Assembly: GCF_013337765.1 (NCBI RefSeq)
Contig: NZ_VBSB01000010.1
Location: 558,001 to 622,000 of the forward strand
Length of the DNA stretch: 64,000 bases
Direction of reading: 5' to 3'
Source: Mycolicibacterium sphagni
GTDB taxonomy: Bacteria > Actinomycetota > Actinomycetes > Mycobacteriales > Mycobacteriaceae
Part shown: piece after piece, positions 54,069-63,107 of the stretch
Layout: every line of letters starts with the position of its first letter
Position numbering within the stretch: the first letter of the stretch is position 1
Notes under the pieces: model-generated
What the model was told of the DNA's origin: nothing
The model's database searches: none
What the model saw: the letters and a program-made list of their open reading frames with translations, nothing else
Translations under genes and position numbers: made by a program

Positions 54069-54824
54069 ATGGATCTCTTACCGCAGGCAGCACCGCACGG
54101 CGCCGACCTGGGTTATCGCGCCTTGGTGGTCGACGACGAGGAACCGCTGGCGGAAGTGGTCGCCAGTTACTTGGAACGTGAGCATTTCGAGGTGACCGTC
54201 TGCCATTCGGGAGTCGACGCGCTGGCCGCGGCCCGGCAGGTCGACCCGGATGTGGTGGTGCTGGATCTTGGCCTGCCGGGCATCGACGGCCTGGAGGTAT
54301 GCCGGCAGTTGCGGACGTTCTCCGACGCCTACGTGGTGATGCTGACCGCCCGCGACACCGAAGTGGACACCATCGTCGGGCTCTCGGTCGGGGCCGACGA
54401 CTATGTGACCAAACCGTTCAGCCCGCGGGAGTTGGTGGCCCGGATTCGGGCGATGCTGCGCCGGCCGCGCTCGGTGAGTGCGCCCGCCACACCAGCGGGT
54501 GCGGCCAGTAGTGAGTTGCCGCCACGGGTGTTCGGGTCGCTGTCCATCGACGTGGCCAGTCGCCAAGTATTCCTCGACGTTGATCCGATCCCGTTGACAC
54601 GCACCGAGTTCGACATCCTCGCCGCCTTGTCATCGCGGCCGGGTGTGGTGTGGAGCCGCCGCCAACTGATCGACGCGGTGTGGGGCGAACCGTGGGTGGG
54701 CAACGACCACCTCGTCGACGTCCACGTCGGCCACCTGAGGCGCAAACTCGGTGACAATCCGGCCGATTCGAGGTTCGTATTGACCGTCCGCGGTGTGGGC
54801 TACCGGATGGGTACCGGACAGTGA
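54069..54824 (+). CDS. OmpR-family response regulator
   Basis: 251-aa regulator: receiver with acidic pair VVDDEEPLAE, phospho-acceptor Asp66 (VVLDLGLPGIDG), switch Thr (MLTARD) and Lys (YVTKPFSPRE); C-terminal winged helix ending VDVHVGHLRRKLGD and VRGVGYRMG. ATG 54069 gives MDLLPQAAPHGADLGYRALVVDDEE; a longer upstream frame crosses the promoter and oxidase gene. GTG overlap with the kinase. Placed among copper genes, it is the likely binder of the AAGA-repeat elements. Confidence 0.93.
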   Translation: MDLLPQAAPHGADLGYRALVVDDEEPLAEVVASYLEREHFEVTVCHSGVDALAAARQVDPDVVVLDLGLPGIDGLEVCRQLRTFSDAYVVMLTARDTEVDTIVGLSVGADDYVTKPFSPRELVARIRAMLRRPRSVSAPATPAGAASSELPPRVFGSLSIDVASRQVFLDVDPIPLTRTEFDILAALSSRPGVVWSRRQLIDAVWGEPWVGNDHLVDVHVGHLRRKLGDNPADSRFVLTVRGVGYRMGTGQ

Positions 54825-55975
54825 CCGCGCTGGGCAGATTCGGAATGCGGCGACGCCTCCTGCTCGCCCAGACGTTGGTCCTCATCGCCGCCGGGGTGAC
54901 CACGTGGGTTGTCGCGTCGGTGGTCGGCCCGCCGTTGTTCCGGGAGCACCTCCACATGGCCGGCGTCGCCCATGATTCCAACGAGCAATATCACGCCGAG
55001 CAGGCTTATCAGCACGCCACTGCTCTCTCCATCGGGGTCGCGATCACGGTGGCAGCTCTCACCGCCCTGGTCGTCACCATCTACCTGAGCCGGCGCCTGC
55101 AACGGTCGATCACCGAGGTGTCTGCTGCCGCCTCGGCGGTCGCCGAGGGACGCTACGACATCCGTGTCACGCCGCCGCAACTCGGTGACGAATTCGATGA
55201 ACTGGCAGCGGCTTTCAATAAGATGGCCGAACGGCTGCAAGCGGTGGAATCAACCCGACGCCAGGTGTTCGGCGACCTGGCCCACGAGATCCGGACACCG
55301 GTATCGGTGTTGGAGGCTTACCTGGAAGCCGTCGAGGACGGAGTCAAGACCCTGGACACACCCACCATCGCCATGCTGCGGGAGCAGACGGGTCGCCTGG
55401 TGCGCTTCTCGGCCGACGCGGCCGCGCTGGCCCAGGCCGAGGAGGCCCACACCGCGATCACCCCCGGTTGGGTGGATGCCGACGAATTGACCGGCTCGGT
55501 CAGCGCCGCGGTGGCCGATCACTATGCCACCAAGAACGTCGCCCTGAATTCCGTTGTCACCAACAACGTTCGCCTATGGGCGGATCGGCAACGTCTGGTG
55601 CAGGTGTTGGGCAACTTGCTCGACAACGCATTGCGCCACACCCCGGCCGGCGGACACGTCACGCTCACCGCCGACCGGGCCGGCGACGAGGCCGTCTTTA
55701 CGGTCACCGACGACGGCGAGGGCATCGCGGCAGAGCATCTGCCACGCGTGTTCGAGCGGTTCTATCGTGCCGACCCCGCACGACTGCGTGGCCGGGGAGG
55801 CTCCGGGATCGGACTGGCAATCGCCAAGGCGCTCACCGAGGCCCACGGCGGCACGATCAGCGTGGCCAGCCCCGGACGCGGGGCGGGCACCACCTTCACG
55901 GTGTCGGTACCCATCCAGCCGCTGACAGCGGTCCGTCGCGGTAATCACCGGGAATCCGCGCCCGCCAGTTCGTAA
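54821..55975 (+). CDS. Sensor histidine kinase with His-rich sensor loop
   Basis: 384-aa kinase. TM1 (about 12-34), a short extracytoplasmic loop rich in potential metal ligands (REHLHMAGVAHDS ... EQYHAEQAYQH: about five His and one Met), TM2 (about 70-89), HAMP, H box FGDLAHEIRTPVS (His155), N box LGNLLDNALRH, G1 DDGEGI and G2 GSGIGLAIAKAL. The loop and the neighbours point to copper or another soft metal as signal (inference). Pair with the upstream regulator. Confidence 0.92.
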   Translation: MTALGRFGMRRRLLLAQTLVLIAAGVTTWVVASVVGPPLFREHLHMAGVAHDSNEQYHAEQAYQHATALSIGVAITVAALTALVVTIYLSRRLQRSITEVSAAASAVAEGRYDIRVTPPQLGDEFDELAAAFNKMAERLQAVESTRRQVFGDLAHEIRTPVSVLEAYLEAVEDGVKTLDTPTIAMLREQTGRLVRFSADAAALAQAEEAHTAITPGWVDADELTGSVSAAVADHYATKNVALNSVVTNNVRLWADRQRLVQVLGNLLDNALRHTPAGGHVTLTADRAGDEAVFTVTDDGEGIAAEHLPRVFERFYRADPARLRGRGGSGIGLAIAKALTEAHGGTISVASPGRGAGTTFTVSVPIQPLTAVRRGNHRESAPASS

Positions 55976-56001
55976 TCGGCGCGCGCGACGCGTCCAGAGC
56001 C

Positions 56002-56685
56002 TCAGAGGGAACTGAGGATCTGGTTCATGGTGTCGATCTCCTTCTGCTGGCTGCTGACGATCGACTTGGCCATCGTTATCGCATCGGGGAATTGACCGTT
56101 CTTGATTTCGTTCTGTGCCATGGCGATTGCGCCCTGGTGGTGCTTGATCATCTGGGTCAAGAACAACCTGCTGGCCTCGACCCCCTGGGCGTTCTGCAGC
56201 GCCTGCATATCGGCCGGCGACATCATCCCGTCCATGCCCGGCATGCCAGTCATTCCCGGCATGCCGCCGTGATCAGACGGCGGATTCCCTGGCATGCCAG
56301 TCATTCCCGGCATGCCCGGCATGCCGGTCATACCGGGCGTACCGGGCATCCCCCACTGATTCAGCCAGCCCTGCATCTGCTCGATCTCCGGACCTTGGGC
56401 GGCCTTGATCTGCTTGGCAAGGTCCACCACCCGCGGGTCGATACCTTGCTTGGCCAGAATCATGTCGCTCATCTGAACCGCCTGCTGATGATGCGGGATC
56501 ATCATGTGCGCGAACTGCATATCGGCCTGGTTATGCGCGACCGCCGGCGGCGCCGACGATGTCTGGGCCGACGGCGAAGCCGAGGGCGACGTTGCTTCCT
56601 TGGTCGCCGAGTTGCTACACCCCCCGAGGGCGGCCACCGTCGCCAACACAGCCACCCCGGTCGCCACAGTCCTTGTCTTCTTCAC
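56002..56685 (-). CDS. DUF305 lipoprotein with Met-rich repeat
   Basis: 227-aa exported protein. Lipobox ALGGCSN (Cys23), Ser/Ala/Pro linker, then two DUF305 halves with AHMMIPHHQQAVQMSDM and LTQMIKHHQGAIAMAQNE, each carrying an HH pair. Between them is a Met/Pro/Gly repeat of the MPGMTGMPGM type (about 110-155) and DHGGMPGM. DUF305 proteins occur with copper resistance genes and probably bind Cu in the envelope. Its promoter holds AAGA-repeat element 2. Confidence 0.9.
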   Translation of the reverse strand: MKKTRTVATGVAVLATVAALGGCSNSATKEATSPSASPSAQTSSAPPAVAHNQADMQFAHMMIPHHQQAVQMSDMILAKQGIDPRVVDLAKQIKAAQGPEIEQMQGWLNQWGMPGTPGMTGMPGMPGMTGMPGNPPSDHGGMPGMTGMPGMDGMMSPADMQALQNAQGVEASRLFLTQMIKHHQGAIAMAQNEIKNGQFPDAITMAKSIVSSQQKEIDTMNQILSSL

Positions 56686-56760
56686 AACAGTTCCCTTCGT
56701 GGATCAGCCGGTCGATCTTCGTCTTCCAGCGTTGTTGCGTTGGGTAGGGACGTCCTAGTC

Positions 56761-56783
56761 GTTCTGTGAAGATTCGATAAAGA
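56761..56783. promoter_or_regulatory. AAGA-repeat element 2 (DUF305 / DUF302 divergent promoter)
   Basis: GTTCTGTGAAGATTCG, identical to 54010-54025, followed by ATAAAGA: AAGA units at 56769-56772 and 56780-56783, 11 bp apart. Located 76 bp before DUF305 and about 87 bp before DUF302. ATTCGATAAAGA also recurs at 59739. Confidence 0.6.
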
Positions 56784-56807
56784 ACACCGGCTCCCCCACC
56801 GGCGACG

Positions 56808-56824
56808 ATCTGGCAGTGCCAGAT
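56808..56824. promoter_or_regulatory. 17-bp palindrome upstream of the DUF302 gene
   Basis: ATCTGGCA-g-TGCCAGAT, a perfect inverted repeat 46-62 bp before the DUF302 start. Unrelated to the AAGA element. Either a second regulator's operator or a leader hairpin. Confidence 0.45.
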
Positions 56825-56869
56825 TCGGAGGTAACCGCACAACCGCGGTAGGCCGAGAAGGGACGCCGC

Positions 56870-57286
56870 ATGACAATCGCGATATCGACTTCGATTCGAT
56901 CCTCATTCGCCGACGCAGTGGCACAAACGCGGGAAGCCCTGGCCGATCAAGGTTTCGGCGTTCTCACCGAGATCGACATGAAGGCCACGCTGAAGGCGAA
57001 ACTTGGCCAGGACATGGAGGACTACCTGATCCTCGGTGCCTGCAATCCTCCGCTGGCCCACCGTGCGGTGACCGTTGACCGCCAGATCGGGTTGTTGTTG
57101 CCGTGCAATGTTGTCGTGCGGGCCGATCCGGGCGACGACAGCCGCGTGCTGGTGGAGGCAATGGACCCGCAGCTGCTGGTGCAGGTGACCGGCGAGGCCG
57201 GGTTACAAGAGGTCGCCGATGAGGTCGCACACAAGCTGCGCGCTGCGATCGAGGCGGTGGGCACCGCATCCGCTGAGCGCATGTAG
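56870..57286 (+). CDS. DUF302 family protein
   Basis: 138-aa cytosolic protein: SFADAVAQTREALADQGFGVLTEIDMKATL split over about 12-41, then YLILGACNPPLAHRAVTVDRQIGLLLPCNVVVR, all family-typical. The single ACNPPLA and LPCNV cysteines are conserved in the family. DUF302 proteins are common in metal/redox gene clusters; activity unknown. Starts 184 bp from the divergent DUF305 gene and converges on the ATPase gene. Confidence 0.88.
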   Translation: MTIAISTSIRSSFADAVAQTREALADQGFGVLTEIDMKATLKAKLGQDMEDYLILGACNPPLAHRAVTVDRQIGLLLPCNVVVRADPGDDSRVLVEAMDPQLLVQVTGEAGLQEVADEVAHKLRAAIEAVGTASAERM

Positions 57287-57303
57287 CCGGGGATCAGGGG
57301 GCC

Positions 57304-59697
57304 TTACGCCGCGTTCTCCGACGGCGGCGCGGGCAGTTTGAGGCGTTTGAGCATCAACGCATTGACCGCGACGATCAGACTTGACCCCGACATCGACAAC
57401 GCGGCGATCTCGGGGCGCAACACCAGGCCGAATGCCGGCTCGAACACGCCGGCCGCGATCGGCAGCGCAATGACGTTGTAGCCCACCGCCCATCCCAGGT
57501 TCTGCCGCATCTTGCGCAAGGTTCCCCGTCCGATCCGTAGCGCGATCGGGACATCCAGCGGATCGGAACGCATCAGCACCACGTCGGCCGTCTCGATCGC
57601 CACGTCAGTGCCCGCACCGATCGCCACACCGAGGTCGGCCTGGGCCAGTGCCGGAGCGTCGTTGACGCCGTCACCGACCATGGCGGCTTTACGGCCCTGC
57701 TGTTGCAGGTCGGCAACCTTGGTGGCCTTGTCGCCGGGCAGGACTTCGGCGATGACGGTGTCGATGCCGAGTTGGTCAGCGATCCGCGCGGCGGTGGCCT
57801 GGTTGTCACCGCTGAGCATGACCACCTGCACACCCATGTCGTGCAGCGTGCGGACGGCTTCTGCGGAGGTTTCCCGCGCGGCATCCGCGAGTGCGATCAC
57901 CCCGACACCGCGCCCGTCCACGGCGACCAATACTGCGGTGCGCCCGCTGGAGGCCAGCTCGTCGCGCCGGCTCATCAGTGCCGCCGGGAAGTCCACCTGC
58001 TCCTCGACCATCATCTTGCGGTTGCCGACGGCCACCCGTCGGCCGGCGACAGTGGCCGTGGCTCCCTGCCCGGGCACGTTGCGGAATTCGGTCAACGACG
58101 CCGCGGTGATTCCGTGTTCGGAGGCGTAACGCACGATCGCCGCAGCCAGGGGATGCTCCGACTCGAGCTCTACCGCAGCGACCAGGGCCAGCAGCTCGTC
58201 GTCGCTCCCACCTTCGGCGATGAAGTCGGTGACCTCGGGCTCACCTTTGGTGAGGGTGCCGGTCTTGTCCATCACCACGGTGTCGACCCGAGCCGAAGTC
58301 TCAAGGGCGGTGGCATTTTTGAACAGCACCCCGCGTTTGGCGCCGAGTCCGGTGCCCACCATGATCGCCGTCGGGGTGGCCAGGCCGAGAGCGTCTGGAC
58401 AGGTGATGACCACCACGGTGATGGCGAACAACAGCGCAGCCTGTACCCCCGCACCGACGGCCCACCACACCAGGAAGGTGGCGGTACCGCCGATCAGCGC
58501 GACGAGAACCAGCCAGAATGCCGCCCGGTCGGCCAGCCGCTGCCCTGGCGCCTTCGAATTCTGGGCTTCCTGGACCATCGCCACGATCTGAGCCAGCGCA
58601 GTGTCCGAACCGACCTTGGTCGCACGGACCCGCAAGGTTCCGGTGGTATTGATCGACGCCCCGATCACGTTGTCACCAGGCGCTTTTGACACAGGCAGGC
58701 TCTCTCCGGTGACCATCGACTCGTCAACCTCCGAGGATCCCTCCTCGACTGAGCCGTCGACGGGGATCTTGGCACCCGGCCGTATCAGCAGTAGATCGCC
58801 GGTGACGACCTCGGCGGTGAGCACCTCCACCGGCTCTCCGTCGCGGATCACCACGGCCGTTGGTGGGGCGAGTTCCAGCAGGGTGCGGATCGCCTCGTTG
58901 GCCCCGCCGCGCGCCCGCATCTCAAACCAATGTCCGAGCAGCACAAAGGTTGTCAGCATGGAGGCGGCTTCGTAGAAAACGTCGCCACCGCCGGAGAACG
59001 TCACTGCGACGCTGTAGATCCAGCCGGCTCCCACCGCCACCGCGACCAGGACCATCATGTCGAGGGTTCGCGCTCGCAGCGCACGCCAGGCCCCTTCGAA
59101 GAAGATCCACGCCGAGTAGAACACCACCGGCAGGCTCAGCACGAAGGTGAAGACGTCGTCGCGCAGCCCGAACGGGGCCGGCACACTGAACCCGAGCATG
59201 TCGCGGCCCATCGGCGACCACAGCATGATCGGGATCGACAGCGCCAGCGCGACCAGGAACCGGTTGCGCATGTCGCGCGCCATCGCGTCCATCGACATGC
59301 CGCCGTGCCCGCCGTGGCCCATCACGTCCTGTGGCGCGCGCTCCACCGTCTCATGGGCGTGTTGGCCACCGGCATCGTGCTCTTCCGGGCCGCCGGGGGG
59401 TTCGGACATCGGCTCGCAAATATGATCGGGCACGGAACGGCCCGCACAGTGAAAGCCACAGTCGCGCACCCACTTCGCCATCTCGGCAATTGACGTTGTG
59501 GTCGGGTCGAACACGACGGTCGCGGTCTGGTTGACGGCATTGGCCTGCACCGCCAAGACACCCGGACGGCGTAGCAGCGCTGATTCAACCACCGATGCCG
59601 ACGTCGCCCAATGCAACCCCTGCACATCAAGCACAGCCGTAGTGCTCGGTCCATTCGGTCGCATCCGGCTCCGTCCCGCTGCGGAATTCACCCTCAT
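57304..59697 (-). CDS. P1B-type heavy-metal ATPase with CPD motif
   Basis: About 797-aa metal-exporting ATPase. N-terminal HMA-fold domain (about 20-90) without a CxxC at the usual loop (GLHWATSAS); a His/Met-rich stretch ([10 protein letters not shown] ... [14 protein letters not shown]); then CopB-like transmembrane region, phosphorylation motif [21 protein letters not shown] and [14 protein letters not shown]. The membrane metal motif reads [15 protein letters not shown] instead of the common CPC or CPH. Copper is likely from context, but the altered motif makes specificity uncertain. ATG 59697 with GGGAGG about 10 bases upstream; a TTG three codons earlier is too close to that site. Confidence 0.93.
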   Translation of the reverse strand: MRVNSAAGRSRMRPNGPSTTAVLDVQGLHWATSASVVESALLRRPGVLAVQANAVNQTATVVFDPTTTSIAEMAKWVRDCGFHCAGRSVPDHICEPMSEPPGGPEEHDAGGQHAHETVERAPQDVMGHGGHGGMSMDAMARDMRNRFLVALALSIPIMLWSPMGRDMLGFSVPAPFGLRDDVFTFVLSLPVVFYSAWIFFEGAWRALRARTLDMMVLVAVAVGAGWIYSVAVTFSGGGDVFYEAASMLTTFVLLGHWFEMRARGGANEAIRTLLELAPPTAVVIRDGEPVEVLTAEVVTGDLLLIRPGAKIPVDGSVEEGSSEVDESMVTGESLPVSKAPGDNVIGASINTTGTLRVRATKVGSDTALAQIVAMVQEAQNSKAPGQRLADRAAFWLVLVALIGGTATFLVWWAVGAGVQAALLFAITVVVITCPDALGLATPTAIMVGTGLGAKRGVLFKNATALETSARVDTVVMDKTGTLTKGEPEVTDFIAEGGSDDELLALVAAVELESEHPLAAAIVRYASEHGITAASLTEFRNVPGQGATATVAGRRVAVGNRKMMVEEQVDFPAALMSRRDELASSGRTAVLVAVDGRGVGVIALADAARETSAEAVRTLHDMGVQVVMLSGDNQATAARIADQLGIDTVIAEVLPGDKATKVADLQQQGRKAAMVGDGVNDAPALAQADLGVAIGAGTDVAIETADVVLMRSDPLDVPIALRIGRGTLRKMRQNLGWAVGYNVIALPIAAGVFEPAFGLVLRPEIAALSMSGSSLIVAVNALMLKRLKLPAPPSENAA

Positions 59698-59738
59698 CGA
59701 CGCCAAGCCTCCCCCTTGCTGGTATGGCCGGCGTATGC

Positions 59739-59761
59739 ATTCGATAAAGATCCGACGAAGG
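59739..59761. promoter_or_regulatory. AAGA-repeat element 3 (ATPase promoter)
   Basis: ATTCGATAAAGA (59739-59750), identical to 56772-56783, followed by TCCGACGAAGG; AAGA (59747) and AAGG (59758) are 11 bp apart. It lies 42 bp before the ATPase start, at the end of the peptidase gene. Confidence 0.5.
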
Positions 59762-59763
59762 AC

Positions 59764-60681
59764 TCAGTGGGCGCACAACAGGCTGACCATCGCAGGAGCG
59801 ATCGCGGTGGCCGCGATCGTCACGGTCAACGCCAGTCGGTGTCTCCACCGCTCGGCCGGCCTGGCCGGCTGAGCAAGCCGGGTAACCCTCGCGGCCACCG
59901 CTGTGTCGGCGGCCCCGAGACGCACAGCCGCGGCAGGACCGCCGGCCAAGCGAACCAGGCTCTCCACCAACGGTGAGACGCCGTACCGGCGCGCGGCGGC
60001 ATCGTCGGCGCACATCTCCAGGAGCCGTGTGGTGGCGGATGCCCCGGCAGGAAACAGCGGTAGCCGCGGAAGTGCCGTCGCCATGGCTCGCATCACCATC
60101 AGCAACTGGTGGTGATGCCCCCGAATGTGGGCGTCTTCGTGGGCGAGCACCGCCGCGAGCTGGCGAAGGTCCAGGCTCTGAACCGCTGCGCTGGTGAGGA
60201 CAATGGCGTGCGGGCGGCCGGCGACGCAGTAGGCCGCGGGGCGTTCGGCCGGTATGACGACGACATCCGGTCGATCGGTCGGAGTCCCGATCATGCGGGC
60301 AGTGCGCGCATGATCGCCGCTGTGGACCAGCAGGTGGCGGATGCCGGTGATGGTTCGACGTGCCACCCAGATAGTGGCGACGACCGCCACCACCGTGGCC
60401 AGCGTGGTGGGGACGCGGCCGGGACCCGCTGCGGTGTCGGAAAGGCCGAGTATGTCGAGGCAGAAGCTCACGGTCGTCCCGTGGGCGATGTTGGCTGCCA
60501 GAGCCATCGCCGCGGCGCCGATCGCGCCGACCCACGCTGCGAGAGCAGTGCCGATCGCGGTGAGCCATACGGCGACGCCCATCCGCGGCGCGACGCCGTG
60601 ATACGTGATGCGCTGCAATAGGGGCGGGCAGAACCACGTCAGAGCCGCGGCGTAGAGAGACAGGCATGCGGCGACGCTCAT
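59764..60681 (-). CDS. M56-family (BlaR1-like) membrane metallopeptidase
   Basis: 305-aa protein with four or five hydrophobic segments and the zinc motif HEDAH (181-185, in LAHEDAHIRGHHH). A downstream Glu in LLEMCADDAAARRYG is the probable third ligand. It lacks a C-terminal penicillin-sensor domain, like Rv1845c. By family precedent it degrades the partner BlaI repressor on a signal. The start overlaps the blaI-type gene stop by 4 bases. The ATPase gene lies 66 bp downstream. Confidence 0.88.
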   Translation of the reverse strand: MSVAACLSLYAAALTWFCPPLLQRITYHGVAPRMGVAVWLTAIGTALAAWVGAIGAAAMALAANIAHGTTVSFCLDILGLSDTAAGPGRVPTTLATVVAVVATIWVARRTITGIRHLLVHSGDHARTARMIGTPTDRPDVVVIPAERPAAYCVAGRPHAIVLTSAAVQSLDLRQLAAVLAHEDAHIRGHHHQLLMVMRAMATALPRLPLFPAGASATTRLLEMCADDAAARRYGVSPLVESLVRLAGGPAAAVRLGAADTAVAARVTRLAQPARPAERWRHRLALTVTIAATAIAPAMVSLLCAH

Positions 60682-61049
60682 GGAGTTTCTCTCTCGAGTC
60701 GGCGCAACGCGGCGGCCAGCCGGGCCGACTCGTCGGGACTCATCTGCTGCAGGAAATGGGTGAGCACCACATCGCTGTCCCCGCCCGTCTCAAAGGCCGC
60801 CCGCATCAGTCCCGCGGATCGTTCCTCACGCGTCATCGTGGGCCAGTACTGGTAGGCCTTGCCAATCCGCTCGCGCTCCAGCCACTTCTTCCGGTGCAGG
60901 TTGTCCATCGTCGACATGACGGTGGTGTAGGCGATGCGGCGATCGTCGACGAGCTCGTCGAAGATGTCACGCACGGTGACCGGTCCCTGGTGGCACCAGA
61001 TGCGATCCATCACGACCGCTTCCAGATCGCCAAATCCCCTCTGCTGCAA
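60678..61049 (-). CDS. BlaI/MecI/CopY-family transcriptional repressor
   Basis: 123-aa winged-helix repressor: GDLEAVVMDRIWCHQGPVTVRDIFDEL then IAYTTVMSTMDNLHRKKWLERERIGKAYQYWP, the BlaI/MecI DNA-binding fold; C-terminal part for dimerisation. In mycobacteria BlaI controls beta-lactamase and respiration genes, and CopY controls copper ATPases; the setting next to a P1B ATPase leaves both open. Probably autoregulates via repeats in 61089-61175. Confidence 0.9.
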   Translation of the reverse strand: MQQRGFGDLEAVVMDRIWCHQGPVTVRDIFDELVDDRRIAYTTVMSTMDNLHRKKWLERERIGKAYQYWPTMTREERSAGLMRAAFETGGDSDVVLTHFLQQMSPDESARLAAALRRLERETP

Positions 61050-61088
61050 CTCTCCTCCTGACGACGTACGACGACCGTGACCAAATCG

Positions 61089-61175
61089 TTGTGACCGATC
61101 CTTGTGACAGCTGTTTCTTATGTGGCCATTGTGACATACGGTGTGGCTACATACGTACTAACTACGTAGATATGT
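61089..61175. promoter_or_regulatory. Promoter region with TTGTGAC direct repeats and CTACGTAG palindrome
   Basis: In the 211-bp divergent gap between the BlaI gene and the NlpC/P60 gene, TTGTGAC occurs at 61089-61095, 61102-61108 and 61129-61135. Further on, ACATACGTACTAACTACGTAGATATGT-like sequence (61149-61175) contains the palindrome CTACGTAG (61162-61169) inside imperfect ACATA/TATGT arms, reminiscent of BlaI-type TAC/GTA operators. Inference from pattern and place. Confidence 0.45.
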
Positions 61176-61260
61176 CGGCACGGTTTCCGCGGTCGGCTAG
61201 TCACCGGATCAACTCGCCAGCGGCATCAGCTCATCGCCGATGGCGGCGAAGGAGCTCTCG

Positions 61261-62616
61261 ATGCGGCCACCGTCCACCGTCGTGTCTGCCATCTGCCGGA
61301 TGGCTGCGATATGTGCTGCCGCAACGACACTCGTCCTCAGCACTGCTGCCACCGCCGCCGCCACACACAACAGCGCCGACGGTACTCATGAGGTTGCCGC
61401 ACTGATCGCGAAGGTAGCCGATGCCGAGCAGTCCCTCGCCACACTGGGTGCGCGGATCCAGCAACGCCAAGAGGACGTCAACCGCGCCCTCCTCGACGTG
61501 GATGCACGGCGTGAAGCAGCCATCCAAGCCACCCAGGAAGTTGCTGCCAGCCGTCGCGGCCTCGACGAGGCTGCTGCCGCAATTGCGGTCGCGCAGAAGC
61601 GTTTCGACACCTTCGTCGTCAACGCGTACATCACTGGGCCCTCGGGGTCACTGCTCGAGGCGACCGACCCGCAAGAGGTCATCGAAGCGGCGGGAGCCGA
61701 CAAGGCGATCGAGATGGCGCTCACCCAGGCTCTGACCGATCTGCGTCGCGCCCGCACCGAACAGGCCAATCGGCAGTCGACAGCCCGCGCGGCGGAGGAC
61801 AAGGCCCGCGCGGCTGCCAACGAGTCGCAGCGCAGCCTCGACACCGCCGTCGCGACCCTGACCGCCGCGCGCAGAGACTTCGCGGCCCAACAGGAACAGA
61901 TCAATCAGCAAGTCGCTCAGCGCAATTCGGCGCGGGCCGAACTGGATTCAGCGCGCAGAGCGGCCGGCGCCGGCTCCAATTGGGACTCCGCTGCGAGCAC
62001 CGGAGGGTGGGACACCGTCGTGCCTGCGGTGCCCAGCGCCGCGGTCGTCGGCGACCCGGTCGCGGTCATCAACGCCGTACTGCAGATCTCGGCTAGTTCT
62101 GCCCAGCTCACGGCCGACCTCGGCCGAAAGTTCCTTGTCCAGTTGGGCATCCTTCCCGCTGCGGCGGCGGCCGACTCCGGCATCACCAACGGGCGCATTC
62201 CCTATGTCAACGGTCGCCAAGCGTCCGAATATGTGATCCGCCGAGCCATGTCCCAAATCGGTGTGCCCTATTCCTGGGGAGGGGGCAGCGCTGCCGGTCC
62301 GTCGAGAGGCATCGACTCCGGTTCTGGCACTGTCGGATTCGACTGTTCGGGCCTCATGCTCTACGCCTTCGCCGGTGTCGGTATCAAACTGCCGCACTAC
62401 TCGGGGTCGCAGTACAACGCCGGCCGAAAGATTCCCGTGGCGCAGATGCGCCGCGGCGACCTCCTCTTCTGGGGCGCCAACGCCGGCCAACACGAAGCGA
62501 TGTACCTTGGCGACGGGATGATGCTCGAAGCCCAGCAGACCGGTGTCCCCGTCAAGGTCTCCCCGGTCCGCACCAGCGGCATGATGCCCTATGCCACTCG
62601 CCTCATCGAATATTGA
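61261..62616 (+). CDS. NlpC/P60 peptidoglycan hydrolase, RipA-like
   Basis: 451-aa secreted endopeptidase. Signal peptide at about 1-35 (AAICAAATTLVLSTAATAAAT), long coiled-coil region (about 48-230, Ala/Gln/Arg-rich), linker, and C-terminal NlpC/P60 domain with Cys362 (GFDCSGLMLYAFA) and His411 (GQHEAMYLGDG). Cleaves D-Glu-mDAP peptide bonds in mycobacterial wall; RipA is the closest model. ATG 61261 is chosen for GAAGGAG just upstream over ATG 61240. Stop overlaps the next gene. Confidence 0.9.
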   Translation: MRPPSTVVSAICRMAAICAAATTLVLSTAATAAATHNSADGTHEVAALIAKVADAEQSLATLGARIQQRQEDVNRALLDVDARREAAIQATQEVAASRRGLDEAAAAIAVAQKRFDTFVVNAYITGPSGSLLEATDPQEVIEAAGADKAIEMALTQALTDLRRARTEQANRQSTARAAEDKARAAANESQRSLDTAVATLTAARRDFAAQQEQINQQVAQRNSARAELDSARRAAGAGSNWDSAASTGGWDTVVPAVPSAAVVGDPVAVINAVLQISASSAQLTADLGRKFLVQLGILPAAAAADSGITNGRIPYVNGRQASEYVIRRAMSQIGVPYSWGGGSAAGPSRGIDSGSGTVGFDCSGLMLYAFAGVGIKLPHYSGSQYNAGRKIPVAQMRRGDLLFWGANAGQHEAMYLGDGMMLEAQQTGVPVKVSPVRTSGMMPYATRLIEY

Positions 62617-63086
62617 GCAGAACTATGAACGGCCATGACAACGATGCGCCCCGGCCCCGCCGCCGACTGTTGCTGACGGCTATCCCCGTCGTGGCCGGTG
62701 CCGTGGCAGTCGCCGTCGCGATCTCGACCGGAGCCCTTCGGCCGTGGACTTCCCGAGACTCCAGGCCGTCGGCCGAACAGTCTGCTCAGGAGCGGTGCCA
62801 GGCCGACGTGCTTAAGCGATTGATAGCGCCCTCGTCAGCTCACCTCGCCGATGTCCGAACGGTGCCCAGTTCTCTCGACACCGAGGGCCGCGACCTCTTC
62901 TCCTTGACCCTCGAGGAACCGCTCAAGGGGGTCGACGTCTCTCGCATCACCGTGCTCGATGTCACCGGTGTGGTCAACTCGCGCAACGAGTTCGGCGCCA
63001 CGATCCAAGACCACTTCGATTGCCGCGCTTACTTCGTCGACGGCTCGCTGGCGCACACCCTGGTGCTGTTCGATCACCCGCATTGA
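62613..63086 (+). CDS. Membrane-anchored hypothetical protein
   Basis: 157-aa protein: basic N-terminus (RPRRRLLL), one hydrophobic helix (about 20-42) and an exported domain of about 110 residues with two Cys (ERCQAD, FDCRAY) that could form a disulfide, and acidic DVTGVVNSRNEFGA. TTG at 62613 overlaps the NlpC/P60 stop; ATG 62625 is an alternative. Co-transcription suggests an accessory to the hydrolase. No family recognised. Confidence 0.75.
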   Translation: MSRTMNGHDNDAPRPRRRLLLTAIPVVAGAVAVAVAISTGALRPWTSRDSRPSAEQSAQERCQADVLKRLIAPSSAHLADVRTVPSSLDTEGRDLFSLTLEEPLKGVDVSRITVLDVTGVVNSRNEFGATIQDHFDCRAYFVDGSLAHTLVLFDHPH

Positions 63087-63107
63087 GCCGGCCCGCTCGT
63101 CGGCTTC

